A stretch of 64,000 nucleotides of DNA from Spirodela intermedia (lineage: Eukaryota; Streptophyta; Magnoliopsida; Alismatales; Araceae). Both the position numbers and the translations under genes were made by a program. The DNA lies in assembly GCA_902729315.2 (NCBI GenBank), contig LR746275.1, positions 2,326,501 through 2,390,500 on the forward strand. Reading direction: 5' to 3'. The notes below the pieces were generated by a model that was not told the origin of the DNA, made no database searches, and saw only the letters and a list, made by a program, of their open reading frames with translations. Position 1 is the stretch's first letter. Every line of letters begins with the position of its first letter. Positions 12,022 through 23,001 of this stretch are shown piece after piece.

Positions 12022-13902
12022 TCATTTCTCTTGCTCCTCATTGAGCTGGGAAGAAATGATCACTGGTTTAACCTGCTGAGAGTCAAGGAAAGCGTACTTG
12101 AGTGTAGATGGAAGAGGCTTGAGCTCCCCTGTCGGATCGTCCAACGGTAGCTCTTCGAAATCAGCTCCCTCGTTGACCGTCATGACTTCTTCGATGCAAG
12201 TCTCTATGTCTTGATCATCAAATAGGTCGATGGCGCCCAAATCTTCGAAAGCTTGTGAAGGATACTTCATCAACTTGTTGATGTTGACCTTCACCGTATA
12301 CTCTCCCACCTTAAGAATCACTTCTCCTTTTCCCCAATCTGTAACGGCTTTTGCGGTAGCTAAGAAAGGTCTTCCTAGGATAATTAGGGCTTGACTAAGC
12401 TCCTTAGTGATCTTCATATCTACAACTAGGAAGTCTACCGAAAAATAACATCCTTCTATTCTAACAATCACATCTTCTACTATGCCATGAGGCTTCCTTA
12501 CCGATCCATCCACTAAACATAACTCTATAAGGAAAGGCTGCAATTCCCCTACATGATGACGGTCATATACAACTTTAGGGAGGATATTGATACTAGCTCT
12601 AGTATCTAACAACGATCTAGTAAAAATCATTCCTCCAATCTCACTCGTAATCATGGGAGCTCCTGGATCTCTCTTTTTAATAGGAAGAGAATTCATCATA
12701 ATGGAACTAATATTCTCACTCAATTGGATCCTCTTGGGGCTTCTATGGTGTGTGCATATGCCTTTAAGGAATTTAGCATAAGAAGGTATATGCTTAATTG
12801 CATCTACTAAAGGGATGGTAATGGTAACCTTTTGGAAGGTTTCTAATAAATGATCATCAGATTCACTAACCTTAGCCTTAGGCTTACTCAATGCTTGAGG
12901 ATATGGCATGGGTGGTTTGTATGTGTCTGGATTTAGCTCAACTTGCACCCGTTCTTCCTCATCATCTAAACTACTGTCTGGCTCTACTACGACTGTCGGT
13001 GTCTCATCATCTATCGAGCTCTTATGTAAAGGATGATCCTTGTAAGGATCAGGTAAATCCTTGCCGCTCCTAAGGCTCGATATCGCTAATGCAGCTTCCA
13101 CTTCCTCCTCGTCAACATGCACATGACTCAGATTGTGCGTTTGACTCGATGAGGACCCTTGATTCCTCGGGTTGATAGTGGCCTGCGATGGTAATTGGTC
13201 AGAAAACGAAACTTGCTTACCCTTCTTGTTGTCAGTCGAGGTAGGGATGTTCGTCTTGACGAAATCCTGTATCTCGTCCACACGCGAGTTCATCCTGCTC
13301 ATTTGCTCCATCAATTGAGAGAGCGCACCCAGAATCGGATCTGCAGATGGTGTGGTCGGTCGTGGAGCTTGGTTGTACGACTGCTGTGGTGGAATATACG
13401 TCGACTGTCTTGCATTCGCGTAGGGTTGCTGTTGCGAGTTTTGTTGCTGACCGGTGCTAAATCCTTGCTGCTGCTGCATAGGATTATAAATAGGGTTATT
13501 AAAATAATTTGGATATGTACCTTGATAGTTCGGTCGTCCTTGTTGAATTTGCCCTCCTGGTGGGCCTTGTCTGTACATGCCCTGCCCTTGAATTGCCATG
13601 ATCGGACAATCCATCTCGACGTAGTCGAGGCGTGAGCAATGGGCGCATGGCGACGCTTCTTGTAGAGCGACGGGTGCAAGTCCTTCAGATCCATTGCGGA
13701 TGTGGAACCGATCTAATAAAAGATTCTGAACCTCCGCCATCTTGTCGATCTTCTCTAGGAGCATGCCCGTCTCTACCGCCTTTGCGTCGATTAATCCTCC
13801 TTTCGGCGTTGCACCACTTCCGAATGGTTTTGCCGAGTTGTGGTGGCTATTTTCCGCCACAGTCTCAATCAATTCCATTGCTTCATCTTCAAATTTGCTC
13901 AT
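12022..13902 (-). pseudogene. Athila gag C-terminal half and aspartic protease
   Basis: The frame is open for 626 codons and continues the gag frame after a TAG at 13969-13971. Near residues 85-100 is a single zinc knuckle, CAHCSRLDYVEMDC, with Tyr where the CCHC His should be. A Gln/Pro-rich linker follows. Protease is at about residues 410-540; its active-site triad reads DTR (Asp at 433, AGA codon at 12598-12600) instead of DTG/DSG. Both changes are likely to inactivate. The frame ends at TGA 12022-12024 and continues in the same frame into reverse transcriptase. Confidence 0.9.
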
Positions 13903-13968
13903 GAAGGTGCCGCCGCTAGCTGCATCTAAAAGATATCTATCTTGCGGGCCTAACCCATCATAAAATAT

Positions 13969-14591
13969 CTATGTAAGCTCATGGTTAGACACTCCATGGT
14001 GAGGGCACTCTCTAGTGAGGTCTCTAAGTCTCTCCCAAACTTCGTGAAATGTCTCACTCGGTCCTTGGGTAAACTCACGCATCGCCTTCCTAACAGAGGT
14101 GGTCTTTCCTACGGAATAGTATTTCCTAAGAAATTCCTCCTCCATCTCGGTCCAAGAAGTGAACTCCTTTCCTAACTTAAGAAACCAATCCTTAGCTCTA
14201 TCTCTAAGGGTGGCGGGAAAGAGTTTCATCTTCATTACATCTGCCGACACATTATGAATCTGATTAATCTCACATACTTGACATAGTGTCTATAAGGATC
14301 CTCGGAAGGTTTACCATGGAAGATAGGTAACATACTCATCACATGCGAATCTATCCTAAAATTCGCATTTCTAGCTAAGGGTGCATGAATACGAGTAACG
14401 GGTCTTTGAAGAACAGGCCTAGCATAATCACTCAGGCGTCTCCTAACATTTCCCTCATCATTCAGGGCCATATCTAAGGTCGATGATGACGCGGAAGATG
14501 AAAGTGATTGCGAGGAACGTTCAAAAAGATCTAAGTGTAAAGGATTATCCCTCGTTCTCCAATCAGACTCTCGTCTCATAAATATGCACAA
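13969..14591 (-). pseudogene. Athila gag N-terminal half with frameshift and stop
   Basis: Two overlapping frames together give the retrotransposon gag domain. The first (14591-14235) ends with FHGKPSEDPYRHYV; the second (from 14250) carries LFPATLRDRAKDWF, TSWTEMEEEFLRKYY and ECPHHGVSNHELT. The frame must change by one base at about 14265-14276, and a TAG at 13969-13971 then stops it before the conserved IFYDGL. Gag forms the virus-like particle. This is an old coding region described as broken; I have not rebuilt it. Confidence 0.88.
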
Positions 14592-14901
14592 ATATATATA
14601 ATATAATAATACTAAGAAGAGATACTATAAAATTATTCAACAATGACAAATTTAATCGTACCTGATTGTCGCTATTCGTCAGAGTTACGCTCTCCCAATT
14701 CGAGTATGACGCGATGATTGTCCATCGTCCGTAGAGAGGGACTAATCACTTAATCTCGTCGAAATTGAGTATCTAAACGATATATTTCTGCTACAAATAG
14801 CTCAGTGTAGGATCAATTTGGATTAAAATCAAAAAAAGAAACAGAAAAATCAGAGTTGACTGAGTCAAAATCGATGATTTTACTCAAAAATATGCCTTAA
14901 T

Positions 14902-14919
14902 TCCCCAGCAACGGCGCCA
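14902..14919 (-). other. Primer-binding site, tRNA-Asp type
   Basis: The minus strand reads TGGCGCCGTTGCTGGGGA two bases inside the 5' LTR. This is the Athila-type site complementary to the 3' end of plant tRNA-Asp, with one mismatch (T for C at position 13) to the form I know. Confidence 0.85.
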
Positions 14920-14921
14920 TT

Positions 14922-16727
14922 TGACGAGACTAAATCGTATGGTCGTTGAATGCACACGATTCAGTGTCAAAAAAAAGTCATAATCTTACCAATTTATGAT
15001 TAATCAAAGTAATTAATTAGTATAATGGTAATTAAGGGTCGAATCCACGGAGAATTAGGGAAATTTGAGAGATATCTTTGAAATTCGGTCAAATCGGACG
15101 ATGAAATTAGGTTAGAAATTGGGAAATTTAGTATATTAAGAAAGATAATCAATTTCGAATCCACGGAATCAAAAATCAGGTGATTTGGATGAGAATTCGT
15201 AGAGTAATCGAAGTTTGAAGTTAAGAAAAATTTTCGTATCGCGAAATGATTAAAAACAGAAATTAAAACTAAATTAAACTTAATCTACAATACTTAAAGT
15301 AAAATTAACACTAAATGATGAAAGATTAAGATGAAAACAAACAATCTAACCCAAATTAGCCTTCGAAATGATCCAATTAATCGCCGGATGCAAGGCTTTT
15401 CATTCCGAATTTTCGAAGACGAAAGAGGAGTTCAAGACTTGATTTCTTCCAATTCTTTCAATCAAACATTGAAATTAAACATCCAACAGAAGCGGAAATG
15501 AGTTGCGAACACAATGCAAAAGATGGCACGCGAATTGGAGCTCTAAACAAAGAGAATTTGAAGATTGATCGGGGGCAGTTCTTCCGTCGCGAAGAACAGA
15601 TTTTATAAAATTCGGAAATGATCGTGGCCGTCCGATCTGATGGAGTTGATCGCGATGGACGATCGCGATGAGATGCCTCTTCACGAATCGTCGCAACGAT
15701 TCGACGATCGTCCGATCGTGATCGTGCGGTTAAGATGTGATTGGATGTCCATCTGATGTGAATAATCTGGACCATTATAACTCTCGATCAGACGGTCACG
15801 ATTTATTCACTTAAGTGAGTATTTAGGCACGTGGTTGATCTCTGATCGCGTGGACCTCGATTCCACGTGATCTATGCACGCTATTTGTCGCGATGTCGAT
15901 CAGATGCACAAGATCACGCCACGTGTCCTGCACATAAGAAAATTAAGAGACTTTAGTCCCACACGGGAAAAACAAAGGAGTATATTCGGGTATATAAGAT
16001 ATGACGATTAAGAGGGATTAATACTGTCTTCCGATAATCGGAAGACCTATATACTTTATTAAATAAATATATATAGTAATTATAAATACGCCATGTGTCA
16101 CATCAGCACCACGCAGGCACCCGCGTGCTGTCCACGTGGCAGAGCCACGTGGCCCCGAGTACCACGTCGCATCCACGTGTACACGCGCGACATATAACCC
16201 CTTTTTGTGATTTTTTAATTAATTTAAAACATTTAAAAATCGAAAATAAATATAAATAAATTCAGAAAAATTCCAGAAAATTCTATAAAATTGTAAAAAT
16301 CATAACTTTCAAAATACGACTCCAAATTAATTCAAATTTGTTTTGTTGGATTCAAAATTGAATAATCTACCATTATAAAAGCTCAAATTATTAAAATAAG
16401 AAGAGAATAAATTTTAATTACTTTTATAAATTTATGTATTATATAAAATAAATTTATATAAATACATAAATGTTAATAAATATCTTTTCTCTCATATTTT
16501 CACTCTTAAAACATGATTATGATCATAAATATAATTAGGATTAAAGATTGTAATGTGTAATTATTTATAATAATCCATAATTTGGTGTATTTTAAGATCA
16601 TAACATGAATTTACACAAAATGATAGAAATATACTTAAAATATGATAACATGCATATATTTGTAATGATTAATGCCTAAATTTGCATTAATAATTATATA
16701 ATTACATGCATAAATAGCATGTTATCA
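14922..16727 (-). repeat. Athila 5' LTR (in element orientation, promoter copy)
   Basis: It is 1806 bp and starts and ends like its partner at 5447-7252. It is followed by CTGCC (16728-16732), the second half of the target duplication. It carries six perfect CACGTG sites (15828, 15864, 15920, 16133, 16146, 16174). In element orientation it lies upstream of the primer site and so would drive transcription. Confidence 0.97.
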
Positions 16728-18310
16728 CTGCCCATTTTAAAATTCATTATCAGTAGCCTTAATGTATTGTTGTGTAACCTAATGTTAGTAACCATTGAAT
16801 TTGAATGGCAAGTCTCAAATACTTCGTTCCAGGGGTAGGACGCTTTTCGTTATGCACAATTCATACACTATGAGGTTTATTCTCATGCATATCCCCCTTC
16901 CTCTATAATTGATAGTGTTGTTTATTTGCATATGCAAGGTTTAAATTAAATAGTTTGAAATAAAATTGAGGGTAGTTTTGAAGTCAATTAAGATAGGCAT
17001 ATCACTAGAATGTAACCGACATATGACTTTTAATGTGTTGTCAAACTTATCACTATATTCAGGGAGACTTCCACCCTAGAGGATCTCTCCCGATTCTCAT
17101 CTGCTTGCCCACTTGACATTTCATCTTGCTTTGTGGACCAACAAGATCTACAACTCTTTTTTGTTATGGTGCTCATGGTTGAACTACTTGTCGTAATAGA
17201 AACATAAAACATTTGTCTTTCTAGCCTACCACGTAGACTCAATTAATCAAACTTGCTTTATGCTAACTTTTGACTTTTGGTGAGGGGTTGAGCTCCATCG
17301 TGGGGCCAATCACATTGATGGTTCCCCACCTATGGGCCATTCCCCTCTTCTATACAAAAGGGGGTTTAGCAGCCTTATCAAGCTTTGGTCTAGTGGTCTC
17401 TCTAAGTGGGGATATGGTATGATCATTGTCCTTATTTAACTCATAGTGTTCCAGACACTCCATTGTTCATTATGTCTCACAAATTTCTAGATTTGAACAT
17501 GTTGACTTCAACCACAATTTTGTCCTCAATCCATTGAAAGAGGTGTTTTCTAATATTGTGCAGTAATCCCCAAGACTAAAGCCAAAAGTACCTTGAATTC
17601 ATGCTGATATTCTGCCATAGTTTGCTCTTGGGTTTGAGGAACCACCGATATAGACTACTTGACAAGGTATCCCCAAAACATTATAGTAGATGGGTTCGAA
17701 TGTCTGATCAATTCTTGAACAAAAATCATTATGCTATCCAAAAGTTATCATGATAAACCCTTGCCACTCATCTTAGTAACCATTATAGAAATTTTGTCAG
17801 CCTTCACCGTTCTATTCATCTTGAAGTAGAGTTCCATGTGAAACACCCACTCTGCTAGATTATCCAAGTTGAATATGGGAATCTCTAAGTAGGTTCCATC
17901 CTTGGCTTCTTAGTTCACATATGAGGATCCACCACTGTAAATGGGCCCATTGGTGCTCTAGATGTCTAGTCTAGATTGATGTGGGGTTCACTTTATCAAG
18001 GGAGTTCGTGCAACTTGCCCATCACTTCATCTATGTCAGAAGGTATCGATCTTGCCTCTAGCCTATTGATGCCCTGCATCAACTAATTGAGCAAGTGAGC
18101 CAAGTTCTCTTCCATTTGTTCCATGTCATCATGAACAGTGCTGAGGTTTTTCTCCCAAGTGAACATCGAGGAAAGGAGGGAAGAAGGGAAGGAAAAATAA
18201 TACCACGGAAAAATCCTACCAGGTATTGAGGTGTTCAACAGTTCCCCACAACTCTCCTGGGCCCACTTTCTCTTACGAGAGTAATTGAGGCTCAATGACA
18301 ACTGTAAAGA
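16728..18310 (-). mobile_element. Degenerate Ty3/gypsy gag, continuation of the element at 326-5446
   Basis: With stops ignored, minus-strand translation of about 17700-17910 gives IFNLDNLAEWVFHMELYFKM, followed by ISIMVTKMSG and QEQTMAEYQHEFKVL. These match the usual gypsy gag pattern of 'F-G-x-x-x-x-W' and 'E-Y-x-x-E-F'. A short coiled-coil-like start (MEQMEENLAHLLN, about 18083-18127) lies before it. The order gag here, then Athila, then PR-RT-IN below 5446 shows one ancient element split by the younger insertion. I see no 5' LTR or primer site above 18.3 kb, where MED28 begins, so the 5' end is lost. Confidence 0.65.
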
Positions 18311-18324
18311 TCCCGCTACCCTTT

Positions 18325-18327
<3 letters not shown>

Positions 18328-18363
<36 letters not shown>
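18328..18363. repeat. (GA)n microsatellite downstream of MED28
   Basis: About 18 GA units lie between the decayed gag and the last MED28 exon. Confidence 0.95.
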
Positions 18364-18366
<3 letters not shown>

Positions 18367-18438
18367 TCATATGGATGTATGAATCTCGTGGAAGAAAATA
18401 TCAAACACGGGGGAATGTGAGCGAATAAATTTGGAAGA

Positions 18439-19423
18439 CTAAACTCTCTCTAGCTCGTTGGTGTGCCTATCCAACTGATCCTTCAGCTCCTTCTGCCACC
18501 TCTGGATGAGCGCCTCATGCTTCGTGATCAGCTCGGACTTTGTCTTTAGTTCTTCCTCCATCAGGGCAATCTCCTGGATATCAGATTCTTGGCGGTAAGA
18601 ATCACTCCAGATTTTCATGAGGTGGGAGAACAACAAGCAATGCCCGTTTGGGAGGAAACTATTCTGGAATTGGCTGGGAGGAGTAGAAGGATCATTTGAG
18701 GGTCCCCAAGAGAATGATTTGACAACATGGAGTTTGTGGGGCCTCACCTCTTAATTCAGCTTATCTAGGGTTTTTTTCAATTCAGGATACATTGTGGGGA
18801 TAAAAACTGAAAACCCTAATTTGATCTTTATGCCATTCTTGTGTTTTCACCAAAGCTCGCCTTCTTATTCATAGATAAAGGAAACAGATGATAATAACAC
18901 CGTTGTTTTCCTGTGGATGGATCTTCCAAGATTTTTTCTAATTCATGACGTTTCAGGGGCCCTAAAACTGAAAAAACTCATTTAATTTTAGTATCTTAAT
19001 TGGGTCTTAACTGAAGTGGGGATTTCGATACATAGATTAGGAATTAGATATCCACAGGGACAAGGTACAGCGAGTAGACCTTCTTAAGCAGTTCTTCTCT
19101 TGTGGGTTGATCTTCATGTTGAAGGCCGACGAAATACAGCTGGAGCTTCTTTGCAGCTTCCATGAAATCTCTGCCGTGCCTTTCAACATCAACTGTATAA
19201 GTATCAAAGCCTATCGTCAAATGCTTTCTAAGCCAAGTAGGAGAAAGCAGGCATAAATATACAACGATATCAACAAAGGCAAAAGTTTCATGACTAGCTA
19301 TGAAACATTTCACGAGCTTACAAAAACCGCATTCTTTAAACCTAAGTATCTCCAATTTACCAAGATACGGTCCACATTTTATTAATAAACAAGATATCTT
19401 GGGCTAACATGCAGCAGCAGTAG

Positions 19424-19460
<37 letters not shown>

Positions 19461-21874
19461 TGTTTCAGTGTCATGCCTGACGGAAATAGGTCTGATCATA
19501 AGAAAGAATTTGATTAGAAACAGATTGGGAACCTAGTAAATAAGTCACTGATTGGTGAGCCAAAGATGATTCCAGAAAGGTCAGCAATGTCATCAACAGT
19601 ATGGGAGTAAAATGTAAAAGTTTTCTAAGTATGGAACTCTGATGAAATAATCCTTTGGATCTTTTGGGCCTTCTGAAATCCCATTGATGGATTCCTCTCT
19701 TTGCATATTTAACACATATTCCATACTGTCCATTTTTAAAAGAATGAAGTAATGACTGGTTTTGCTCAGAGTAAACAAAATTCTGGCTAGAAACCATTTC
19801 TACTTCTAACAATACATTCACTCCATGAAATGAGTGACTGATCTCTCACATTCAGAAGTATCCATTTATGGTGCCCGTTGGGCAGGTGGAAATGCGGCAT
19901 AATGATCAGCTACCATGTTTTTACCAGATCAAAGGGCAAGGATTCCTCTTTCATTAAAGACAGCCTTTTGGAGTGAAATGATTAAACCTGGAGTGATCAG
20001 TTTATTAGTGAACCAAGCGACTCAATAAAGAAATCGTTTAAAACACAAGACAGGCTTTGCACAAAAACTTTGAACTCTGTATACATACAACATATGGTCC
20101 ATACATAATACAAATTTGTCACGTGGACTTCACATCACTTTTTTGCATGGATGCTGTTCTGTGAGATCTTCTTTCAGACCTGCCCACACTTGCATGCTGC
20201 TTTTAAAAGACATAATCATCATCTTGCGACATAAACTGGATGTAACGACCGAGACTTTTAGCTGTCCGATCGCACTGTTCTCAGTGCTCTACTTTTCTTT
20301 AATTCAAGAGGGTAATTACGCTCACTACATTCAAGAAATACCGAAGCCCATTCCCAGTCACCGTTTGGTAAAAATACTGCTTCCAGTAGCTGTTGCTATT
20401 GTAAATTCAATAATCTTGTATTTGATAATCTCTGTAATGACATCTCCACAGCAAAGTGGGCGATGCAGAATGGATCCAAAAAATATTAAAATATTATTTA
20501 CATATAATTTTGTATTCATAAAAAAAATTCAATAGTAAGTGAAAATTATAAGCTACTTCAAATATCACTAGCACTCAACTTACTGCTGATGGTGGATTCT
20601 TTCTCTTTCTTTATTCTGATGCTAGAGATAGCCTGTGGCTCAAGAAATCATCAGGCTAATAGACGCATTTTTGGATACAGCAATTCAGCTGGGTGTCAGA
20701 GAGTTTTTTCTTGGGAATAAAGGAAGGCAGGGGCTATCTCACAAGTAATGTATGGGGAGAAAAGCAAAATAAAGATAATAAATCATTGTAGGCAACTGTC
20801 ATGAGATTATTTCACATCCAACGCTAGAACTATTAACAATACCGAATCTTTCTCCGACATACGGACGATTTTATCAACACTTTATCAAAGTGAAAAAACT
20901 TTGATATTCGACTTTTCCCTTTTAACCTGATCATTTTCAGTCCCGACATTTCTATCTAGTTCATCAGTGCGCCACCTACATTCAATAGCCTGGACAACCT
21001 CCCTTTGAATAAATCCAAACCATCGGAAGAAAAGCAATTGAAGTTTTGTCGGGGCATTAATAGAGATTGGTTAAACATATTTTATCCCATGCTCAACTAA
21101 ATTCTCTTCATAAACCTCACACAATGTACCAATTTTTTCTGAGAATATTTTTAAATTCCTTGTATACACGACTTTAGTAAAATCACCTTCTCGTATTTCC
21201 AATCATTCAAGTCCTTAGAAAGTCCAGATATTAAGATTATTCCCTAACCCTATCCTATAACAGACTTCTAAATGACATCTCTACTTGTTTTCAATCGCCT
21301 AAAATTGAAACCATGCCTCAATTCCACCCATAATACGACAGATCGTGAAATAAAGCAAACCCAATTCGGTGACCTTACTATTATTGTTCATGTGACTTAC
21401 AACGAAACTATGACATCTCTCACGCATTTCAGTCAAATTCACACATCATTCGGGCCATTTCGGTTACCTATGCTAGATTTTTGTGCTTAATCAATAAAAA
21501 ATTCAATAGCATATGTTAGCCATTTCGCTCCTGGATTAAGCGCACGAGATCCACGACTCAAAGCCTGGTTCTCAATTTTAACTCAAAGAACAACACCAGA
21601 AGATAAAACGATCTGCGGAGGACAACGGTGTGTGGAGAGGATACAACGTACTTTGATGGGAAGAATGGGCAGAGCGATCTATCGCTTGAAGTTCACGCGC
21701 GGGAAGGCAGGGAAGCAGCGCCGCTTCCATAGCCGCGACGCACGACGCCATCGTGTCCTCCCGCGGGGAGCCGGGTAGCGGCTGCTGCTGAGACTGAGGC
21801 TGCAACTGGTTGTGCTGTTCGTGCGACTGCTGCGGCGGTGGCGCCGGCGCGGTATTTGGTTGATGCTCCGCCAT
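18439..21874 (-). CDS. MED28: Mediator of RNA polymerase II subunit 28
   Basis: Three exons (21874-21652, 19192-19080, 18573-18439) with GT-AG borders and matching phases encode 156 residues. MED28 is a head-module subunit of Mediator, which bridges transcription factors and RNA polymerase II in the nucleus. The protein has a Gln/Pro-rich start, then LPCLPARELQAIDRS, SHQIDVERHGRDFM and AAKKLQLYFVGLQ, and a coiled-coil end, KELKDQLDRHTNELERV. These agree with plant MED28 as I remember it, including the exon joins. The start was placed at MAEHQ because upstream codons read through a GA-rich leader. Intron 1 is about 2.5 kb and holds a (TA)n run at 19429-19458. The gene is head-to-head with BCE2. 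Confidence 0.92.
19429..19458. repeat. (TA)n microsatellite in MED28 intron 1
   Basis: About 15 TA units lie about 240 bp into the intron from exon 2. Confidence 0.95.
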
Positions 21875-22444
21875 TTCGACTACCCACTCTCTCTCTCTCT
21901 CTGCCTCCCCTCTACCTGTCGCCGTTCTTCTAACGAAAAATATGGCAAATAAAATCAATTTGTACATTTTTTTATTTTTTCCCCCACAATCTTTAAAAAT
22001 TCTAAATTACTGCATACGACTATCAACAGACGTCACAGCCAAAGGACCTTATGGGAGCATATAATATATTTAAATAATGTTAGGGACTAAATGACAAATA
22101 TCATGTCAAAGAGTTTCCAACGGGCCGTAAGCCCGATCATATCCGGGCTGATATGGCCCAATCAGGGCCAAATTTGAGCCCATTATAAAAGGAAGGATGT
22201 AGTGGGAGGATTTTTAAGAGAGAAACCATGGGAGAGAACTTGGGCCTTTGTTTTAGTGGGATTTCTGAAAATGGGCCGCTGAATCAAGATTTTATTGGGC
22301 CTCATGAGCCTCTCTTAGGCCAGAAGCGGGCCACATTTCCTTTTTGGGCTTGTTTTATTTGCCCATTCCTTCGTATGGTAAAGTTTTAACATATATGGTA
22401 ACCAAATAGTTTTAGTATCTTTCTATCTCGGAAAACGTATTCGT

Positions 22445-22479
<35 letters not shown>

Positions 22480-23001
22480 TTTTGACCAATAAGACGATGA
22501 GCGCGTTGAGGAGTCGCCACCACGTGGCGAGATAAACTCGCGTCCCTCATTGGAGTCATAGCCACGTCAGCGTACGGTCAGTTCCTCTCGGCTTATCCTC
22601 CGAAGCTGACGGGTCCCGTGTTCCTGCGGTTCTCTTGCGGGCTTACGTCTCTAAGACCTCTCACCGAGAGAAAAAATTTCATTAATAACCTTATTTAATA
22701 ATAATTGTATATATGCTTTCACCGTTTTGGCTTAAAGAAAGGTTGTCCTATTAGTGAAGGCTTATGTCGAAATAAAAAAGTTATGATTCTGTCCTTTTAA
22801 ATCATATTTATTAGAGTATTTAAATAGTTGTTGTTCAAGCGGATCTCGTGCTATCTCCTACCAGGAGAGCATACTGCGGCTTCCCGCGAAAACGAGAGCC
22901 GTCTGCTGCGGGAGAGCGGATCTTTCTCCTTCCTCTGATCCCCGAGTCCTTCCTCCTCGACGTCCCTCGATCACATCCTTTCTTGCAGTGGTGCTGGACG
23001 G
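21875..23001. promoter_or_regulatory. Shared MED28/BCE2 promoter with site II cluster and G-box
   Basis: This is 1.1 kb between two divergent start codons. Six TGGGCY/RGCCCA motifs lie at 22155, 22177, 22241, 22272, 22296 and 22345. A CCACGTGG G-box is at about 22520 and GCCACGTCAGC near 22561. A (GA)n run is at 22448-22475, and a CT tract (GA on the MED28 sense strand) at 21886-21902 is in the likely MED28 leader. Site II motifs are bound by TCP factors in many housekeeping promoters. The function here is inferred. Confidence 0.55.

Larger units (their letters stand above)
5447..16727 (-). mobile_element. Athila-like Ty3/gypsy LTR retrotransposon, full-length, non-autonomous
   Basis: The element is 11,281 bp and transcribed on the minus strand. 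It has two 1806-bp LTRs that begin TG and end CA, and a perfect 5-bp target duplication CTGCC (5442-5446 and 16728-16732). It carries a tRNA-Asp-type primer site, a polypurine tract, and gag-PR-RT-RNaseH-IN in gypsy order. The FMDDFSVFG reverse transcriptase motif, long LTRs and tRNA-Asp primer site point to the Athila lineage. By manual count the LTRs differ at about 19 of 1806 positions, mostly transitions, so insertion is recent: about 0.4 My if 1.3e-8 substitutions per site per year applies. Gag-pol carries one frameshift and three in-frame stops. No env-like frame was found downstream of integrase. The element sits inside an older gypsy copy. Confidence 0.95.
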
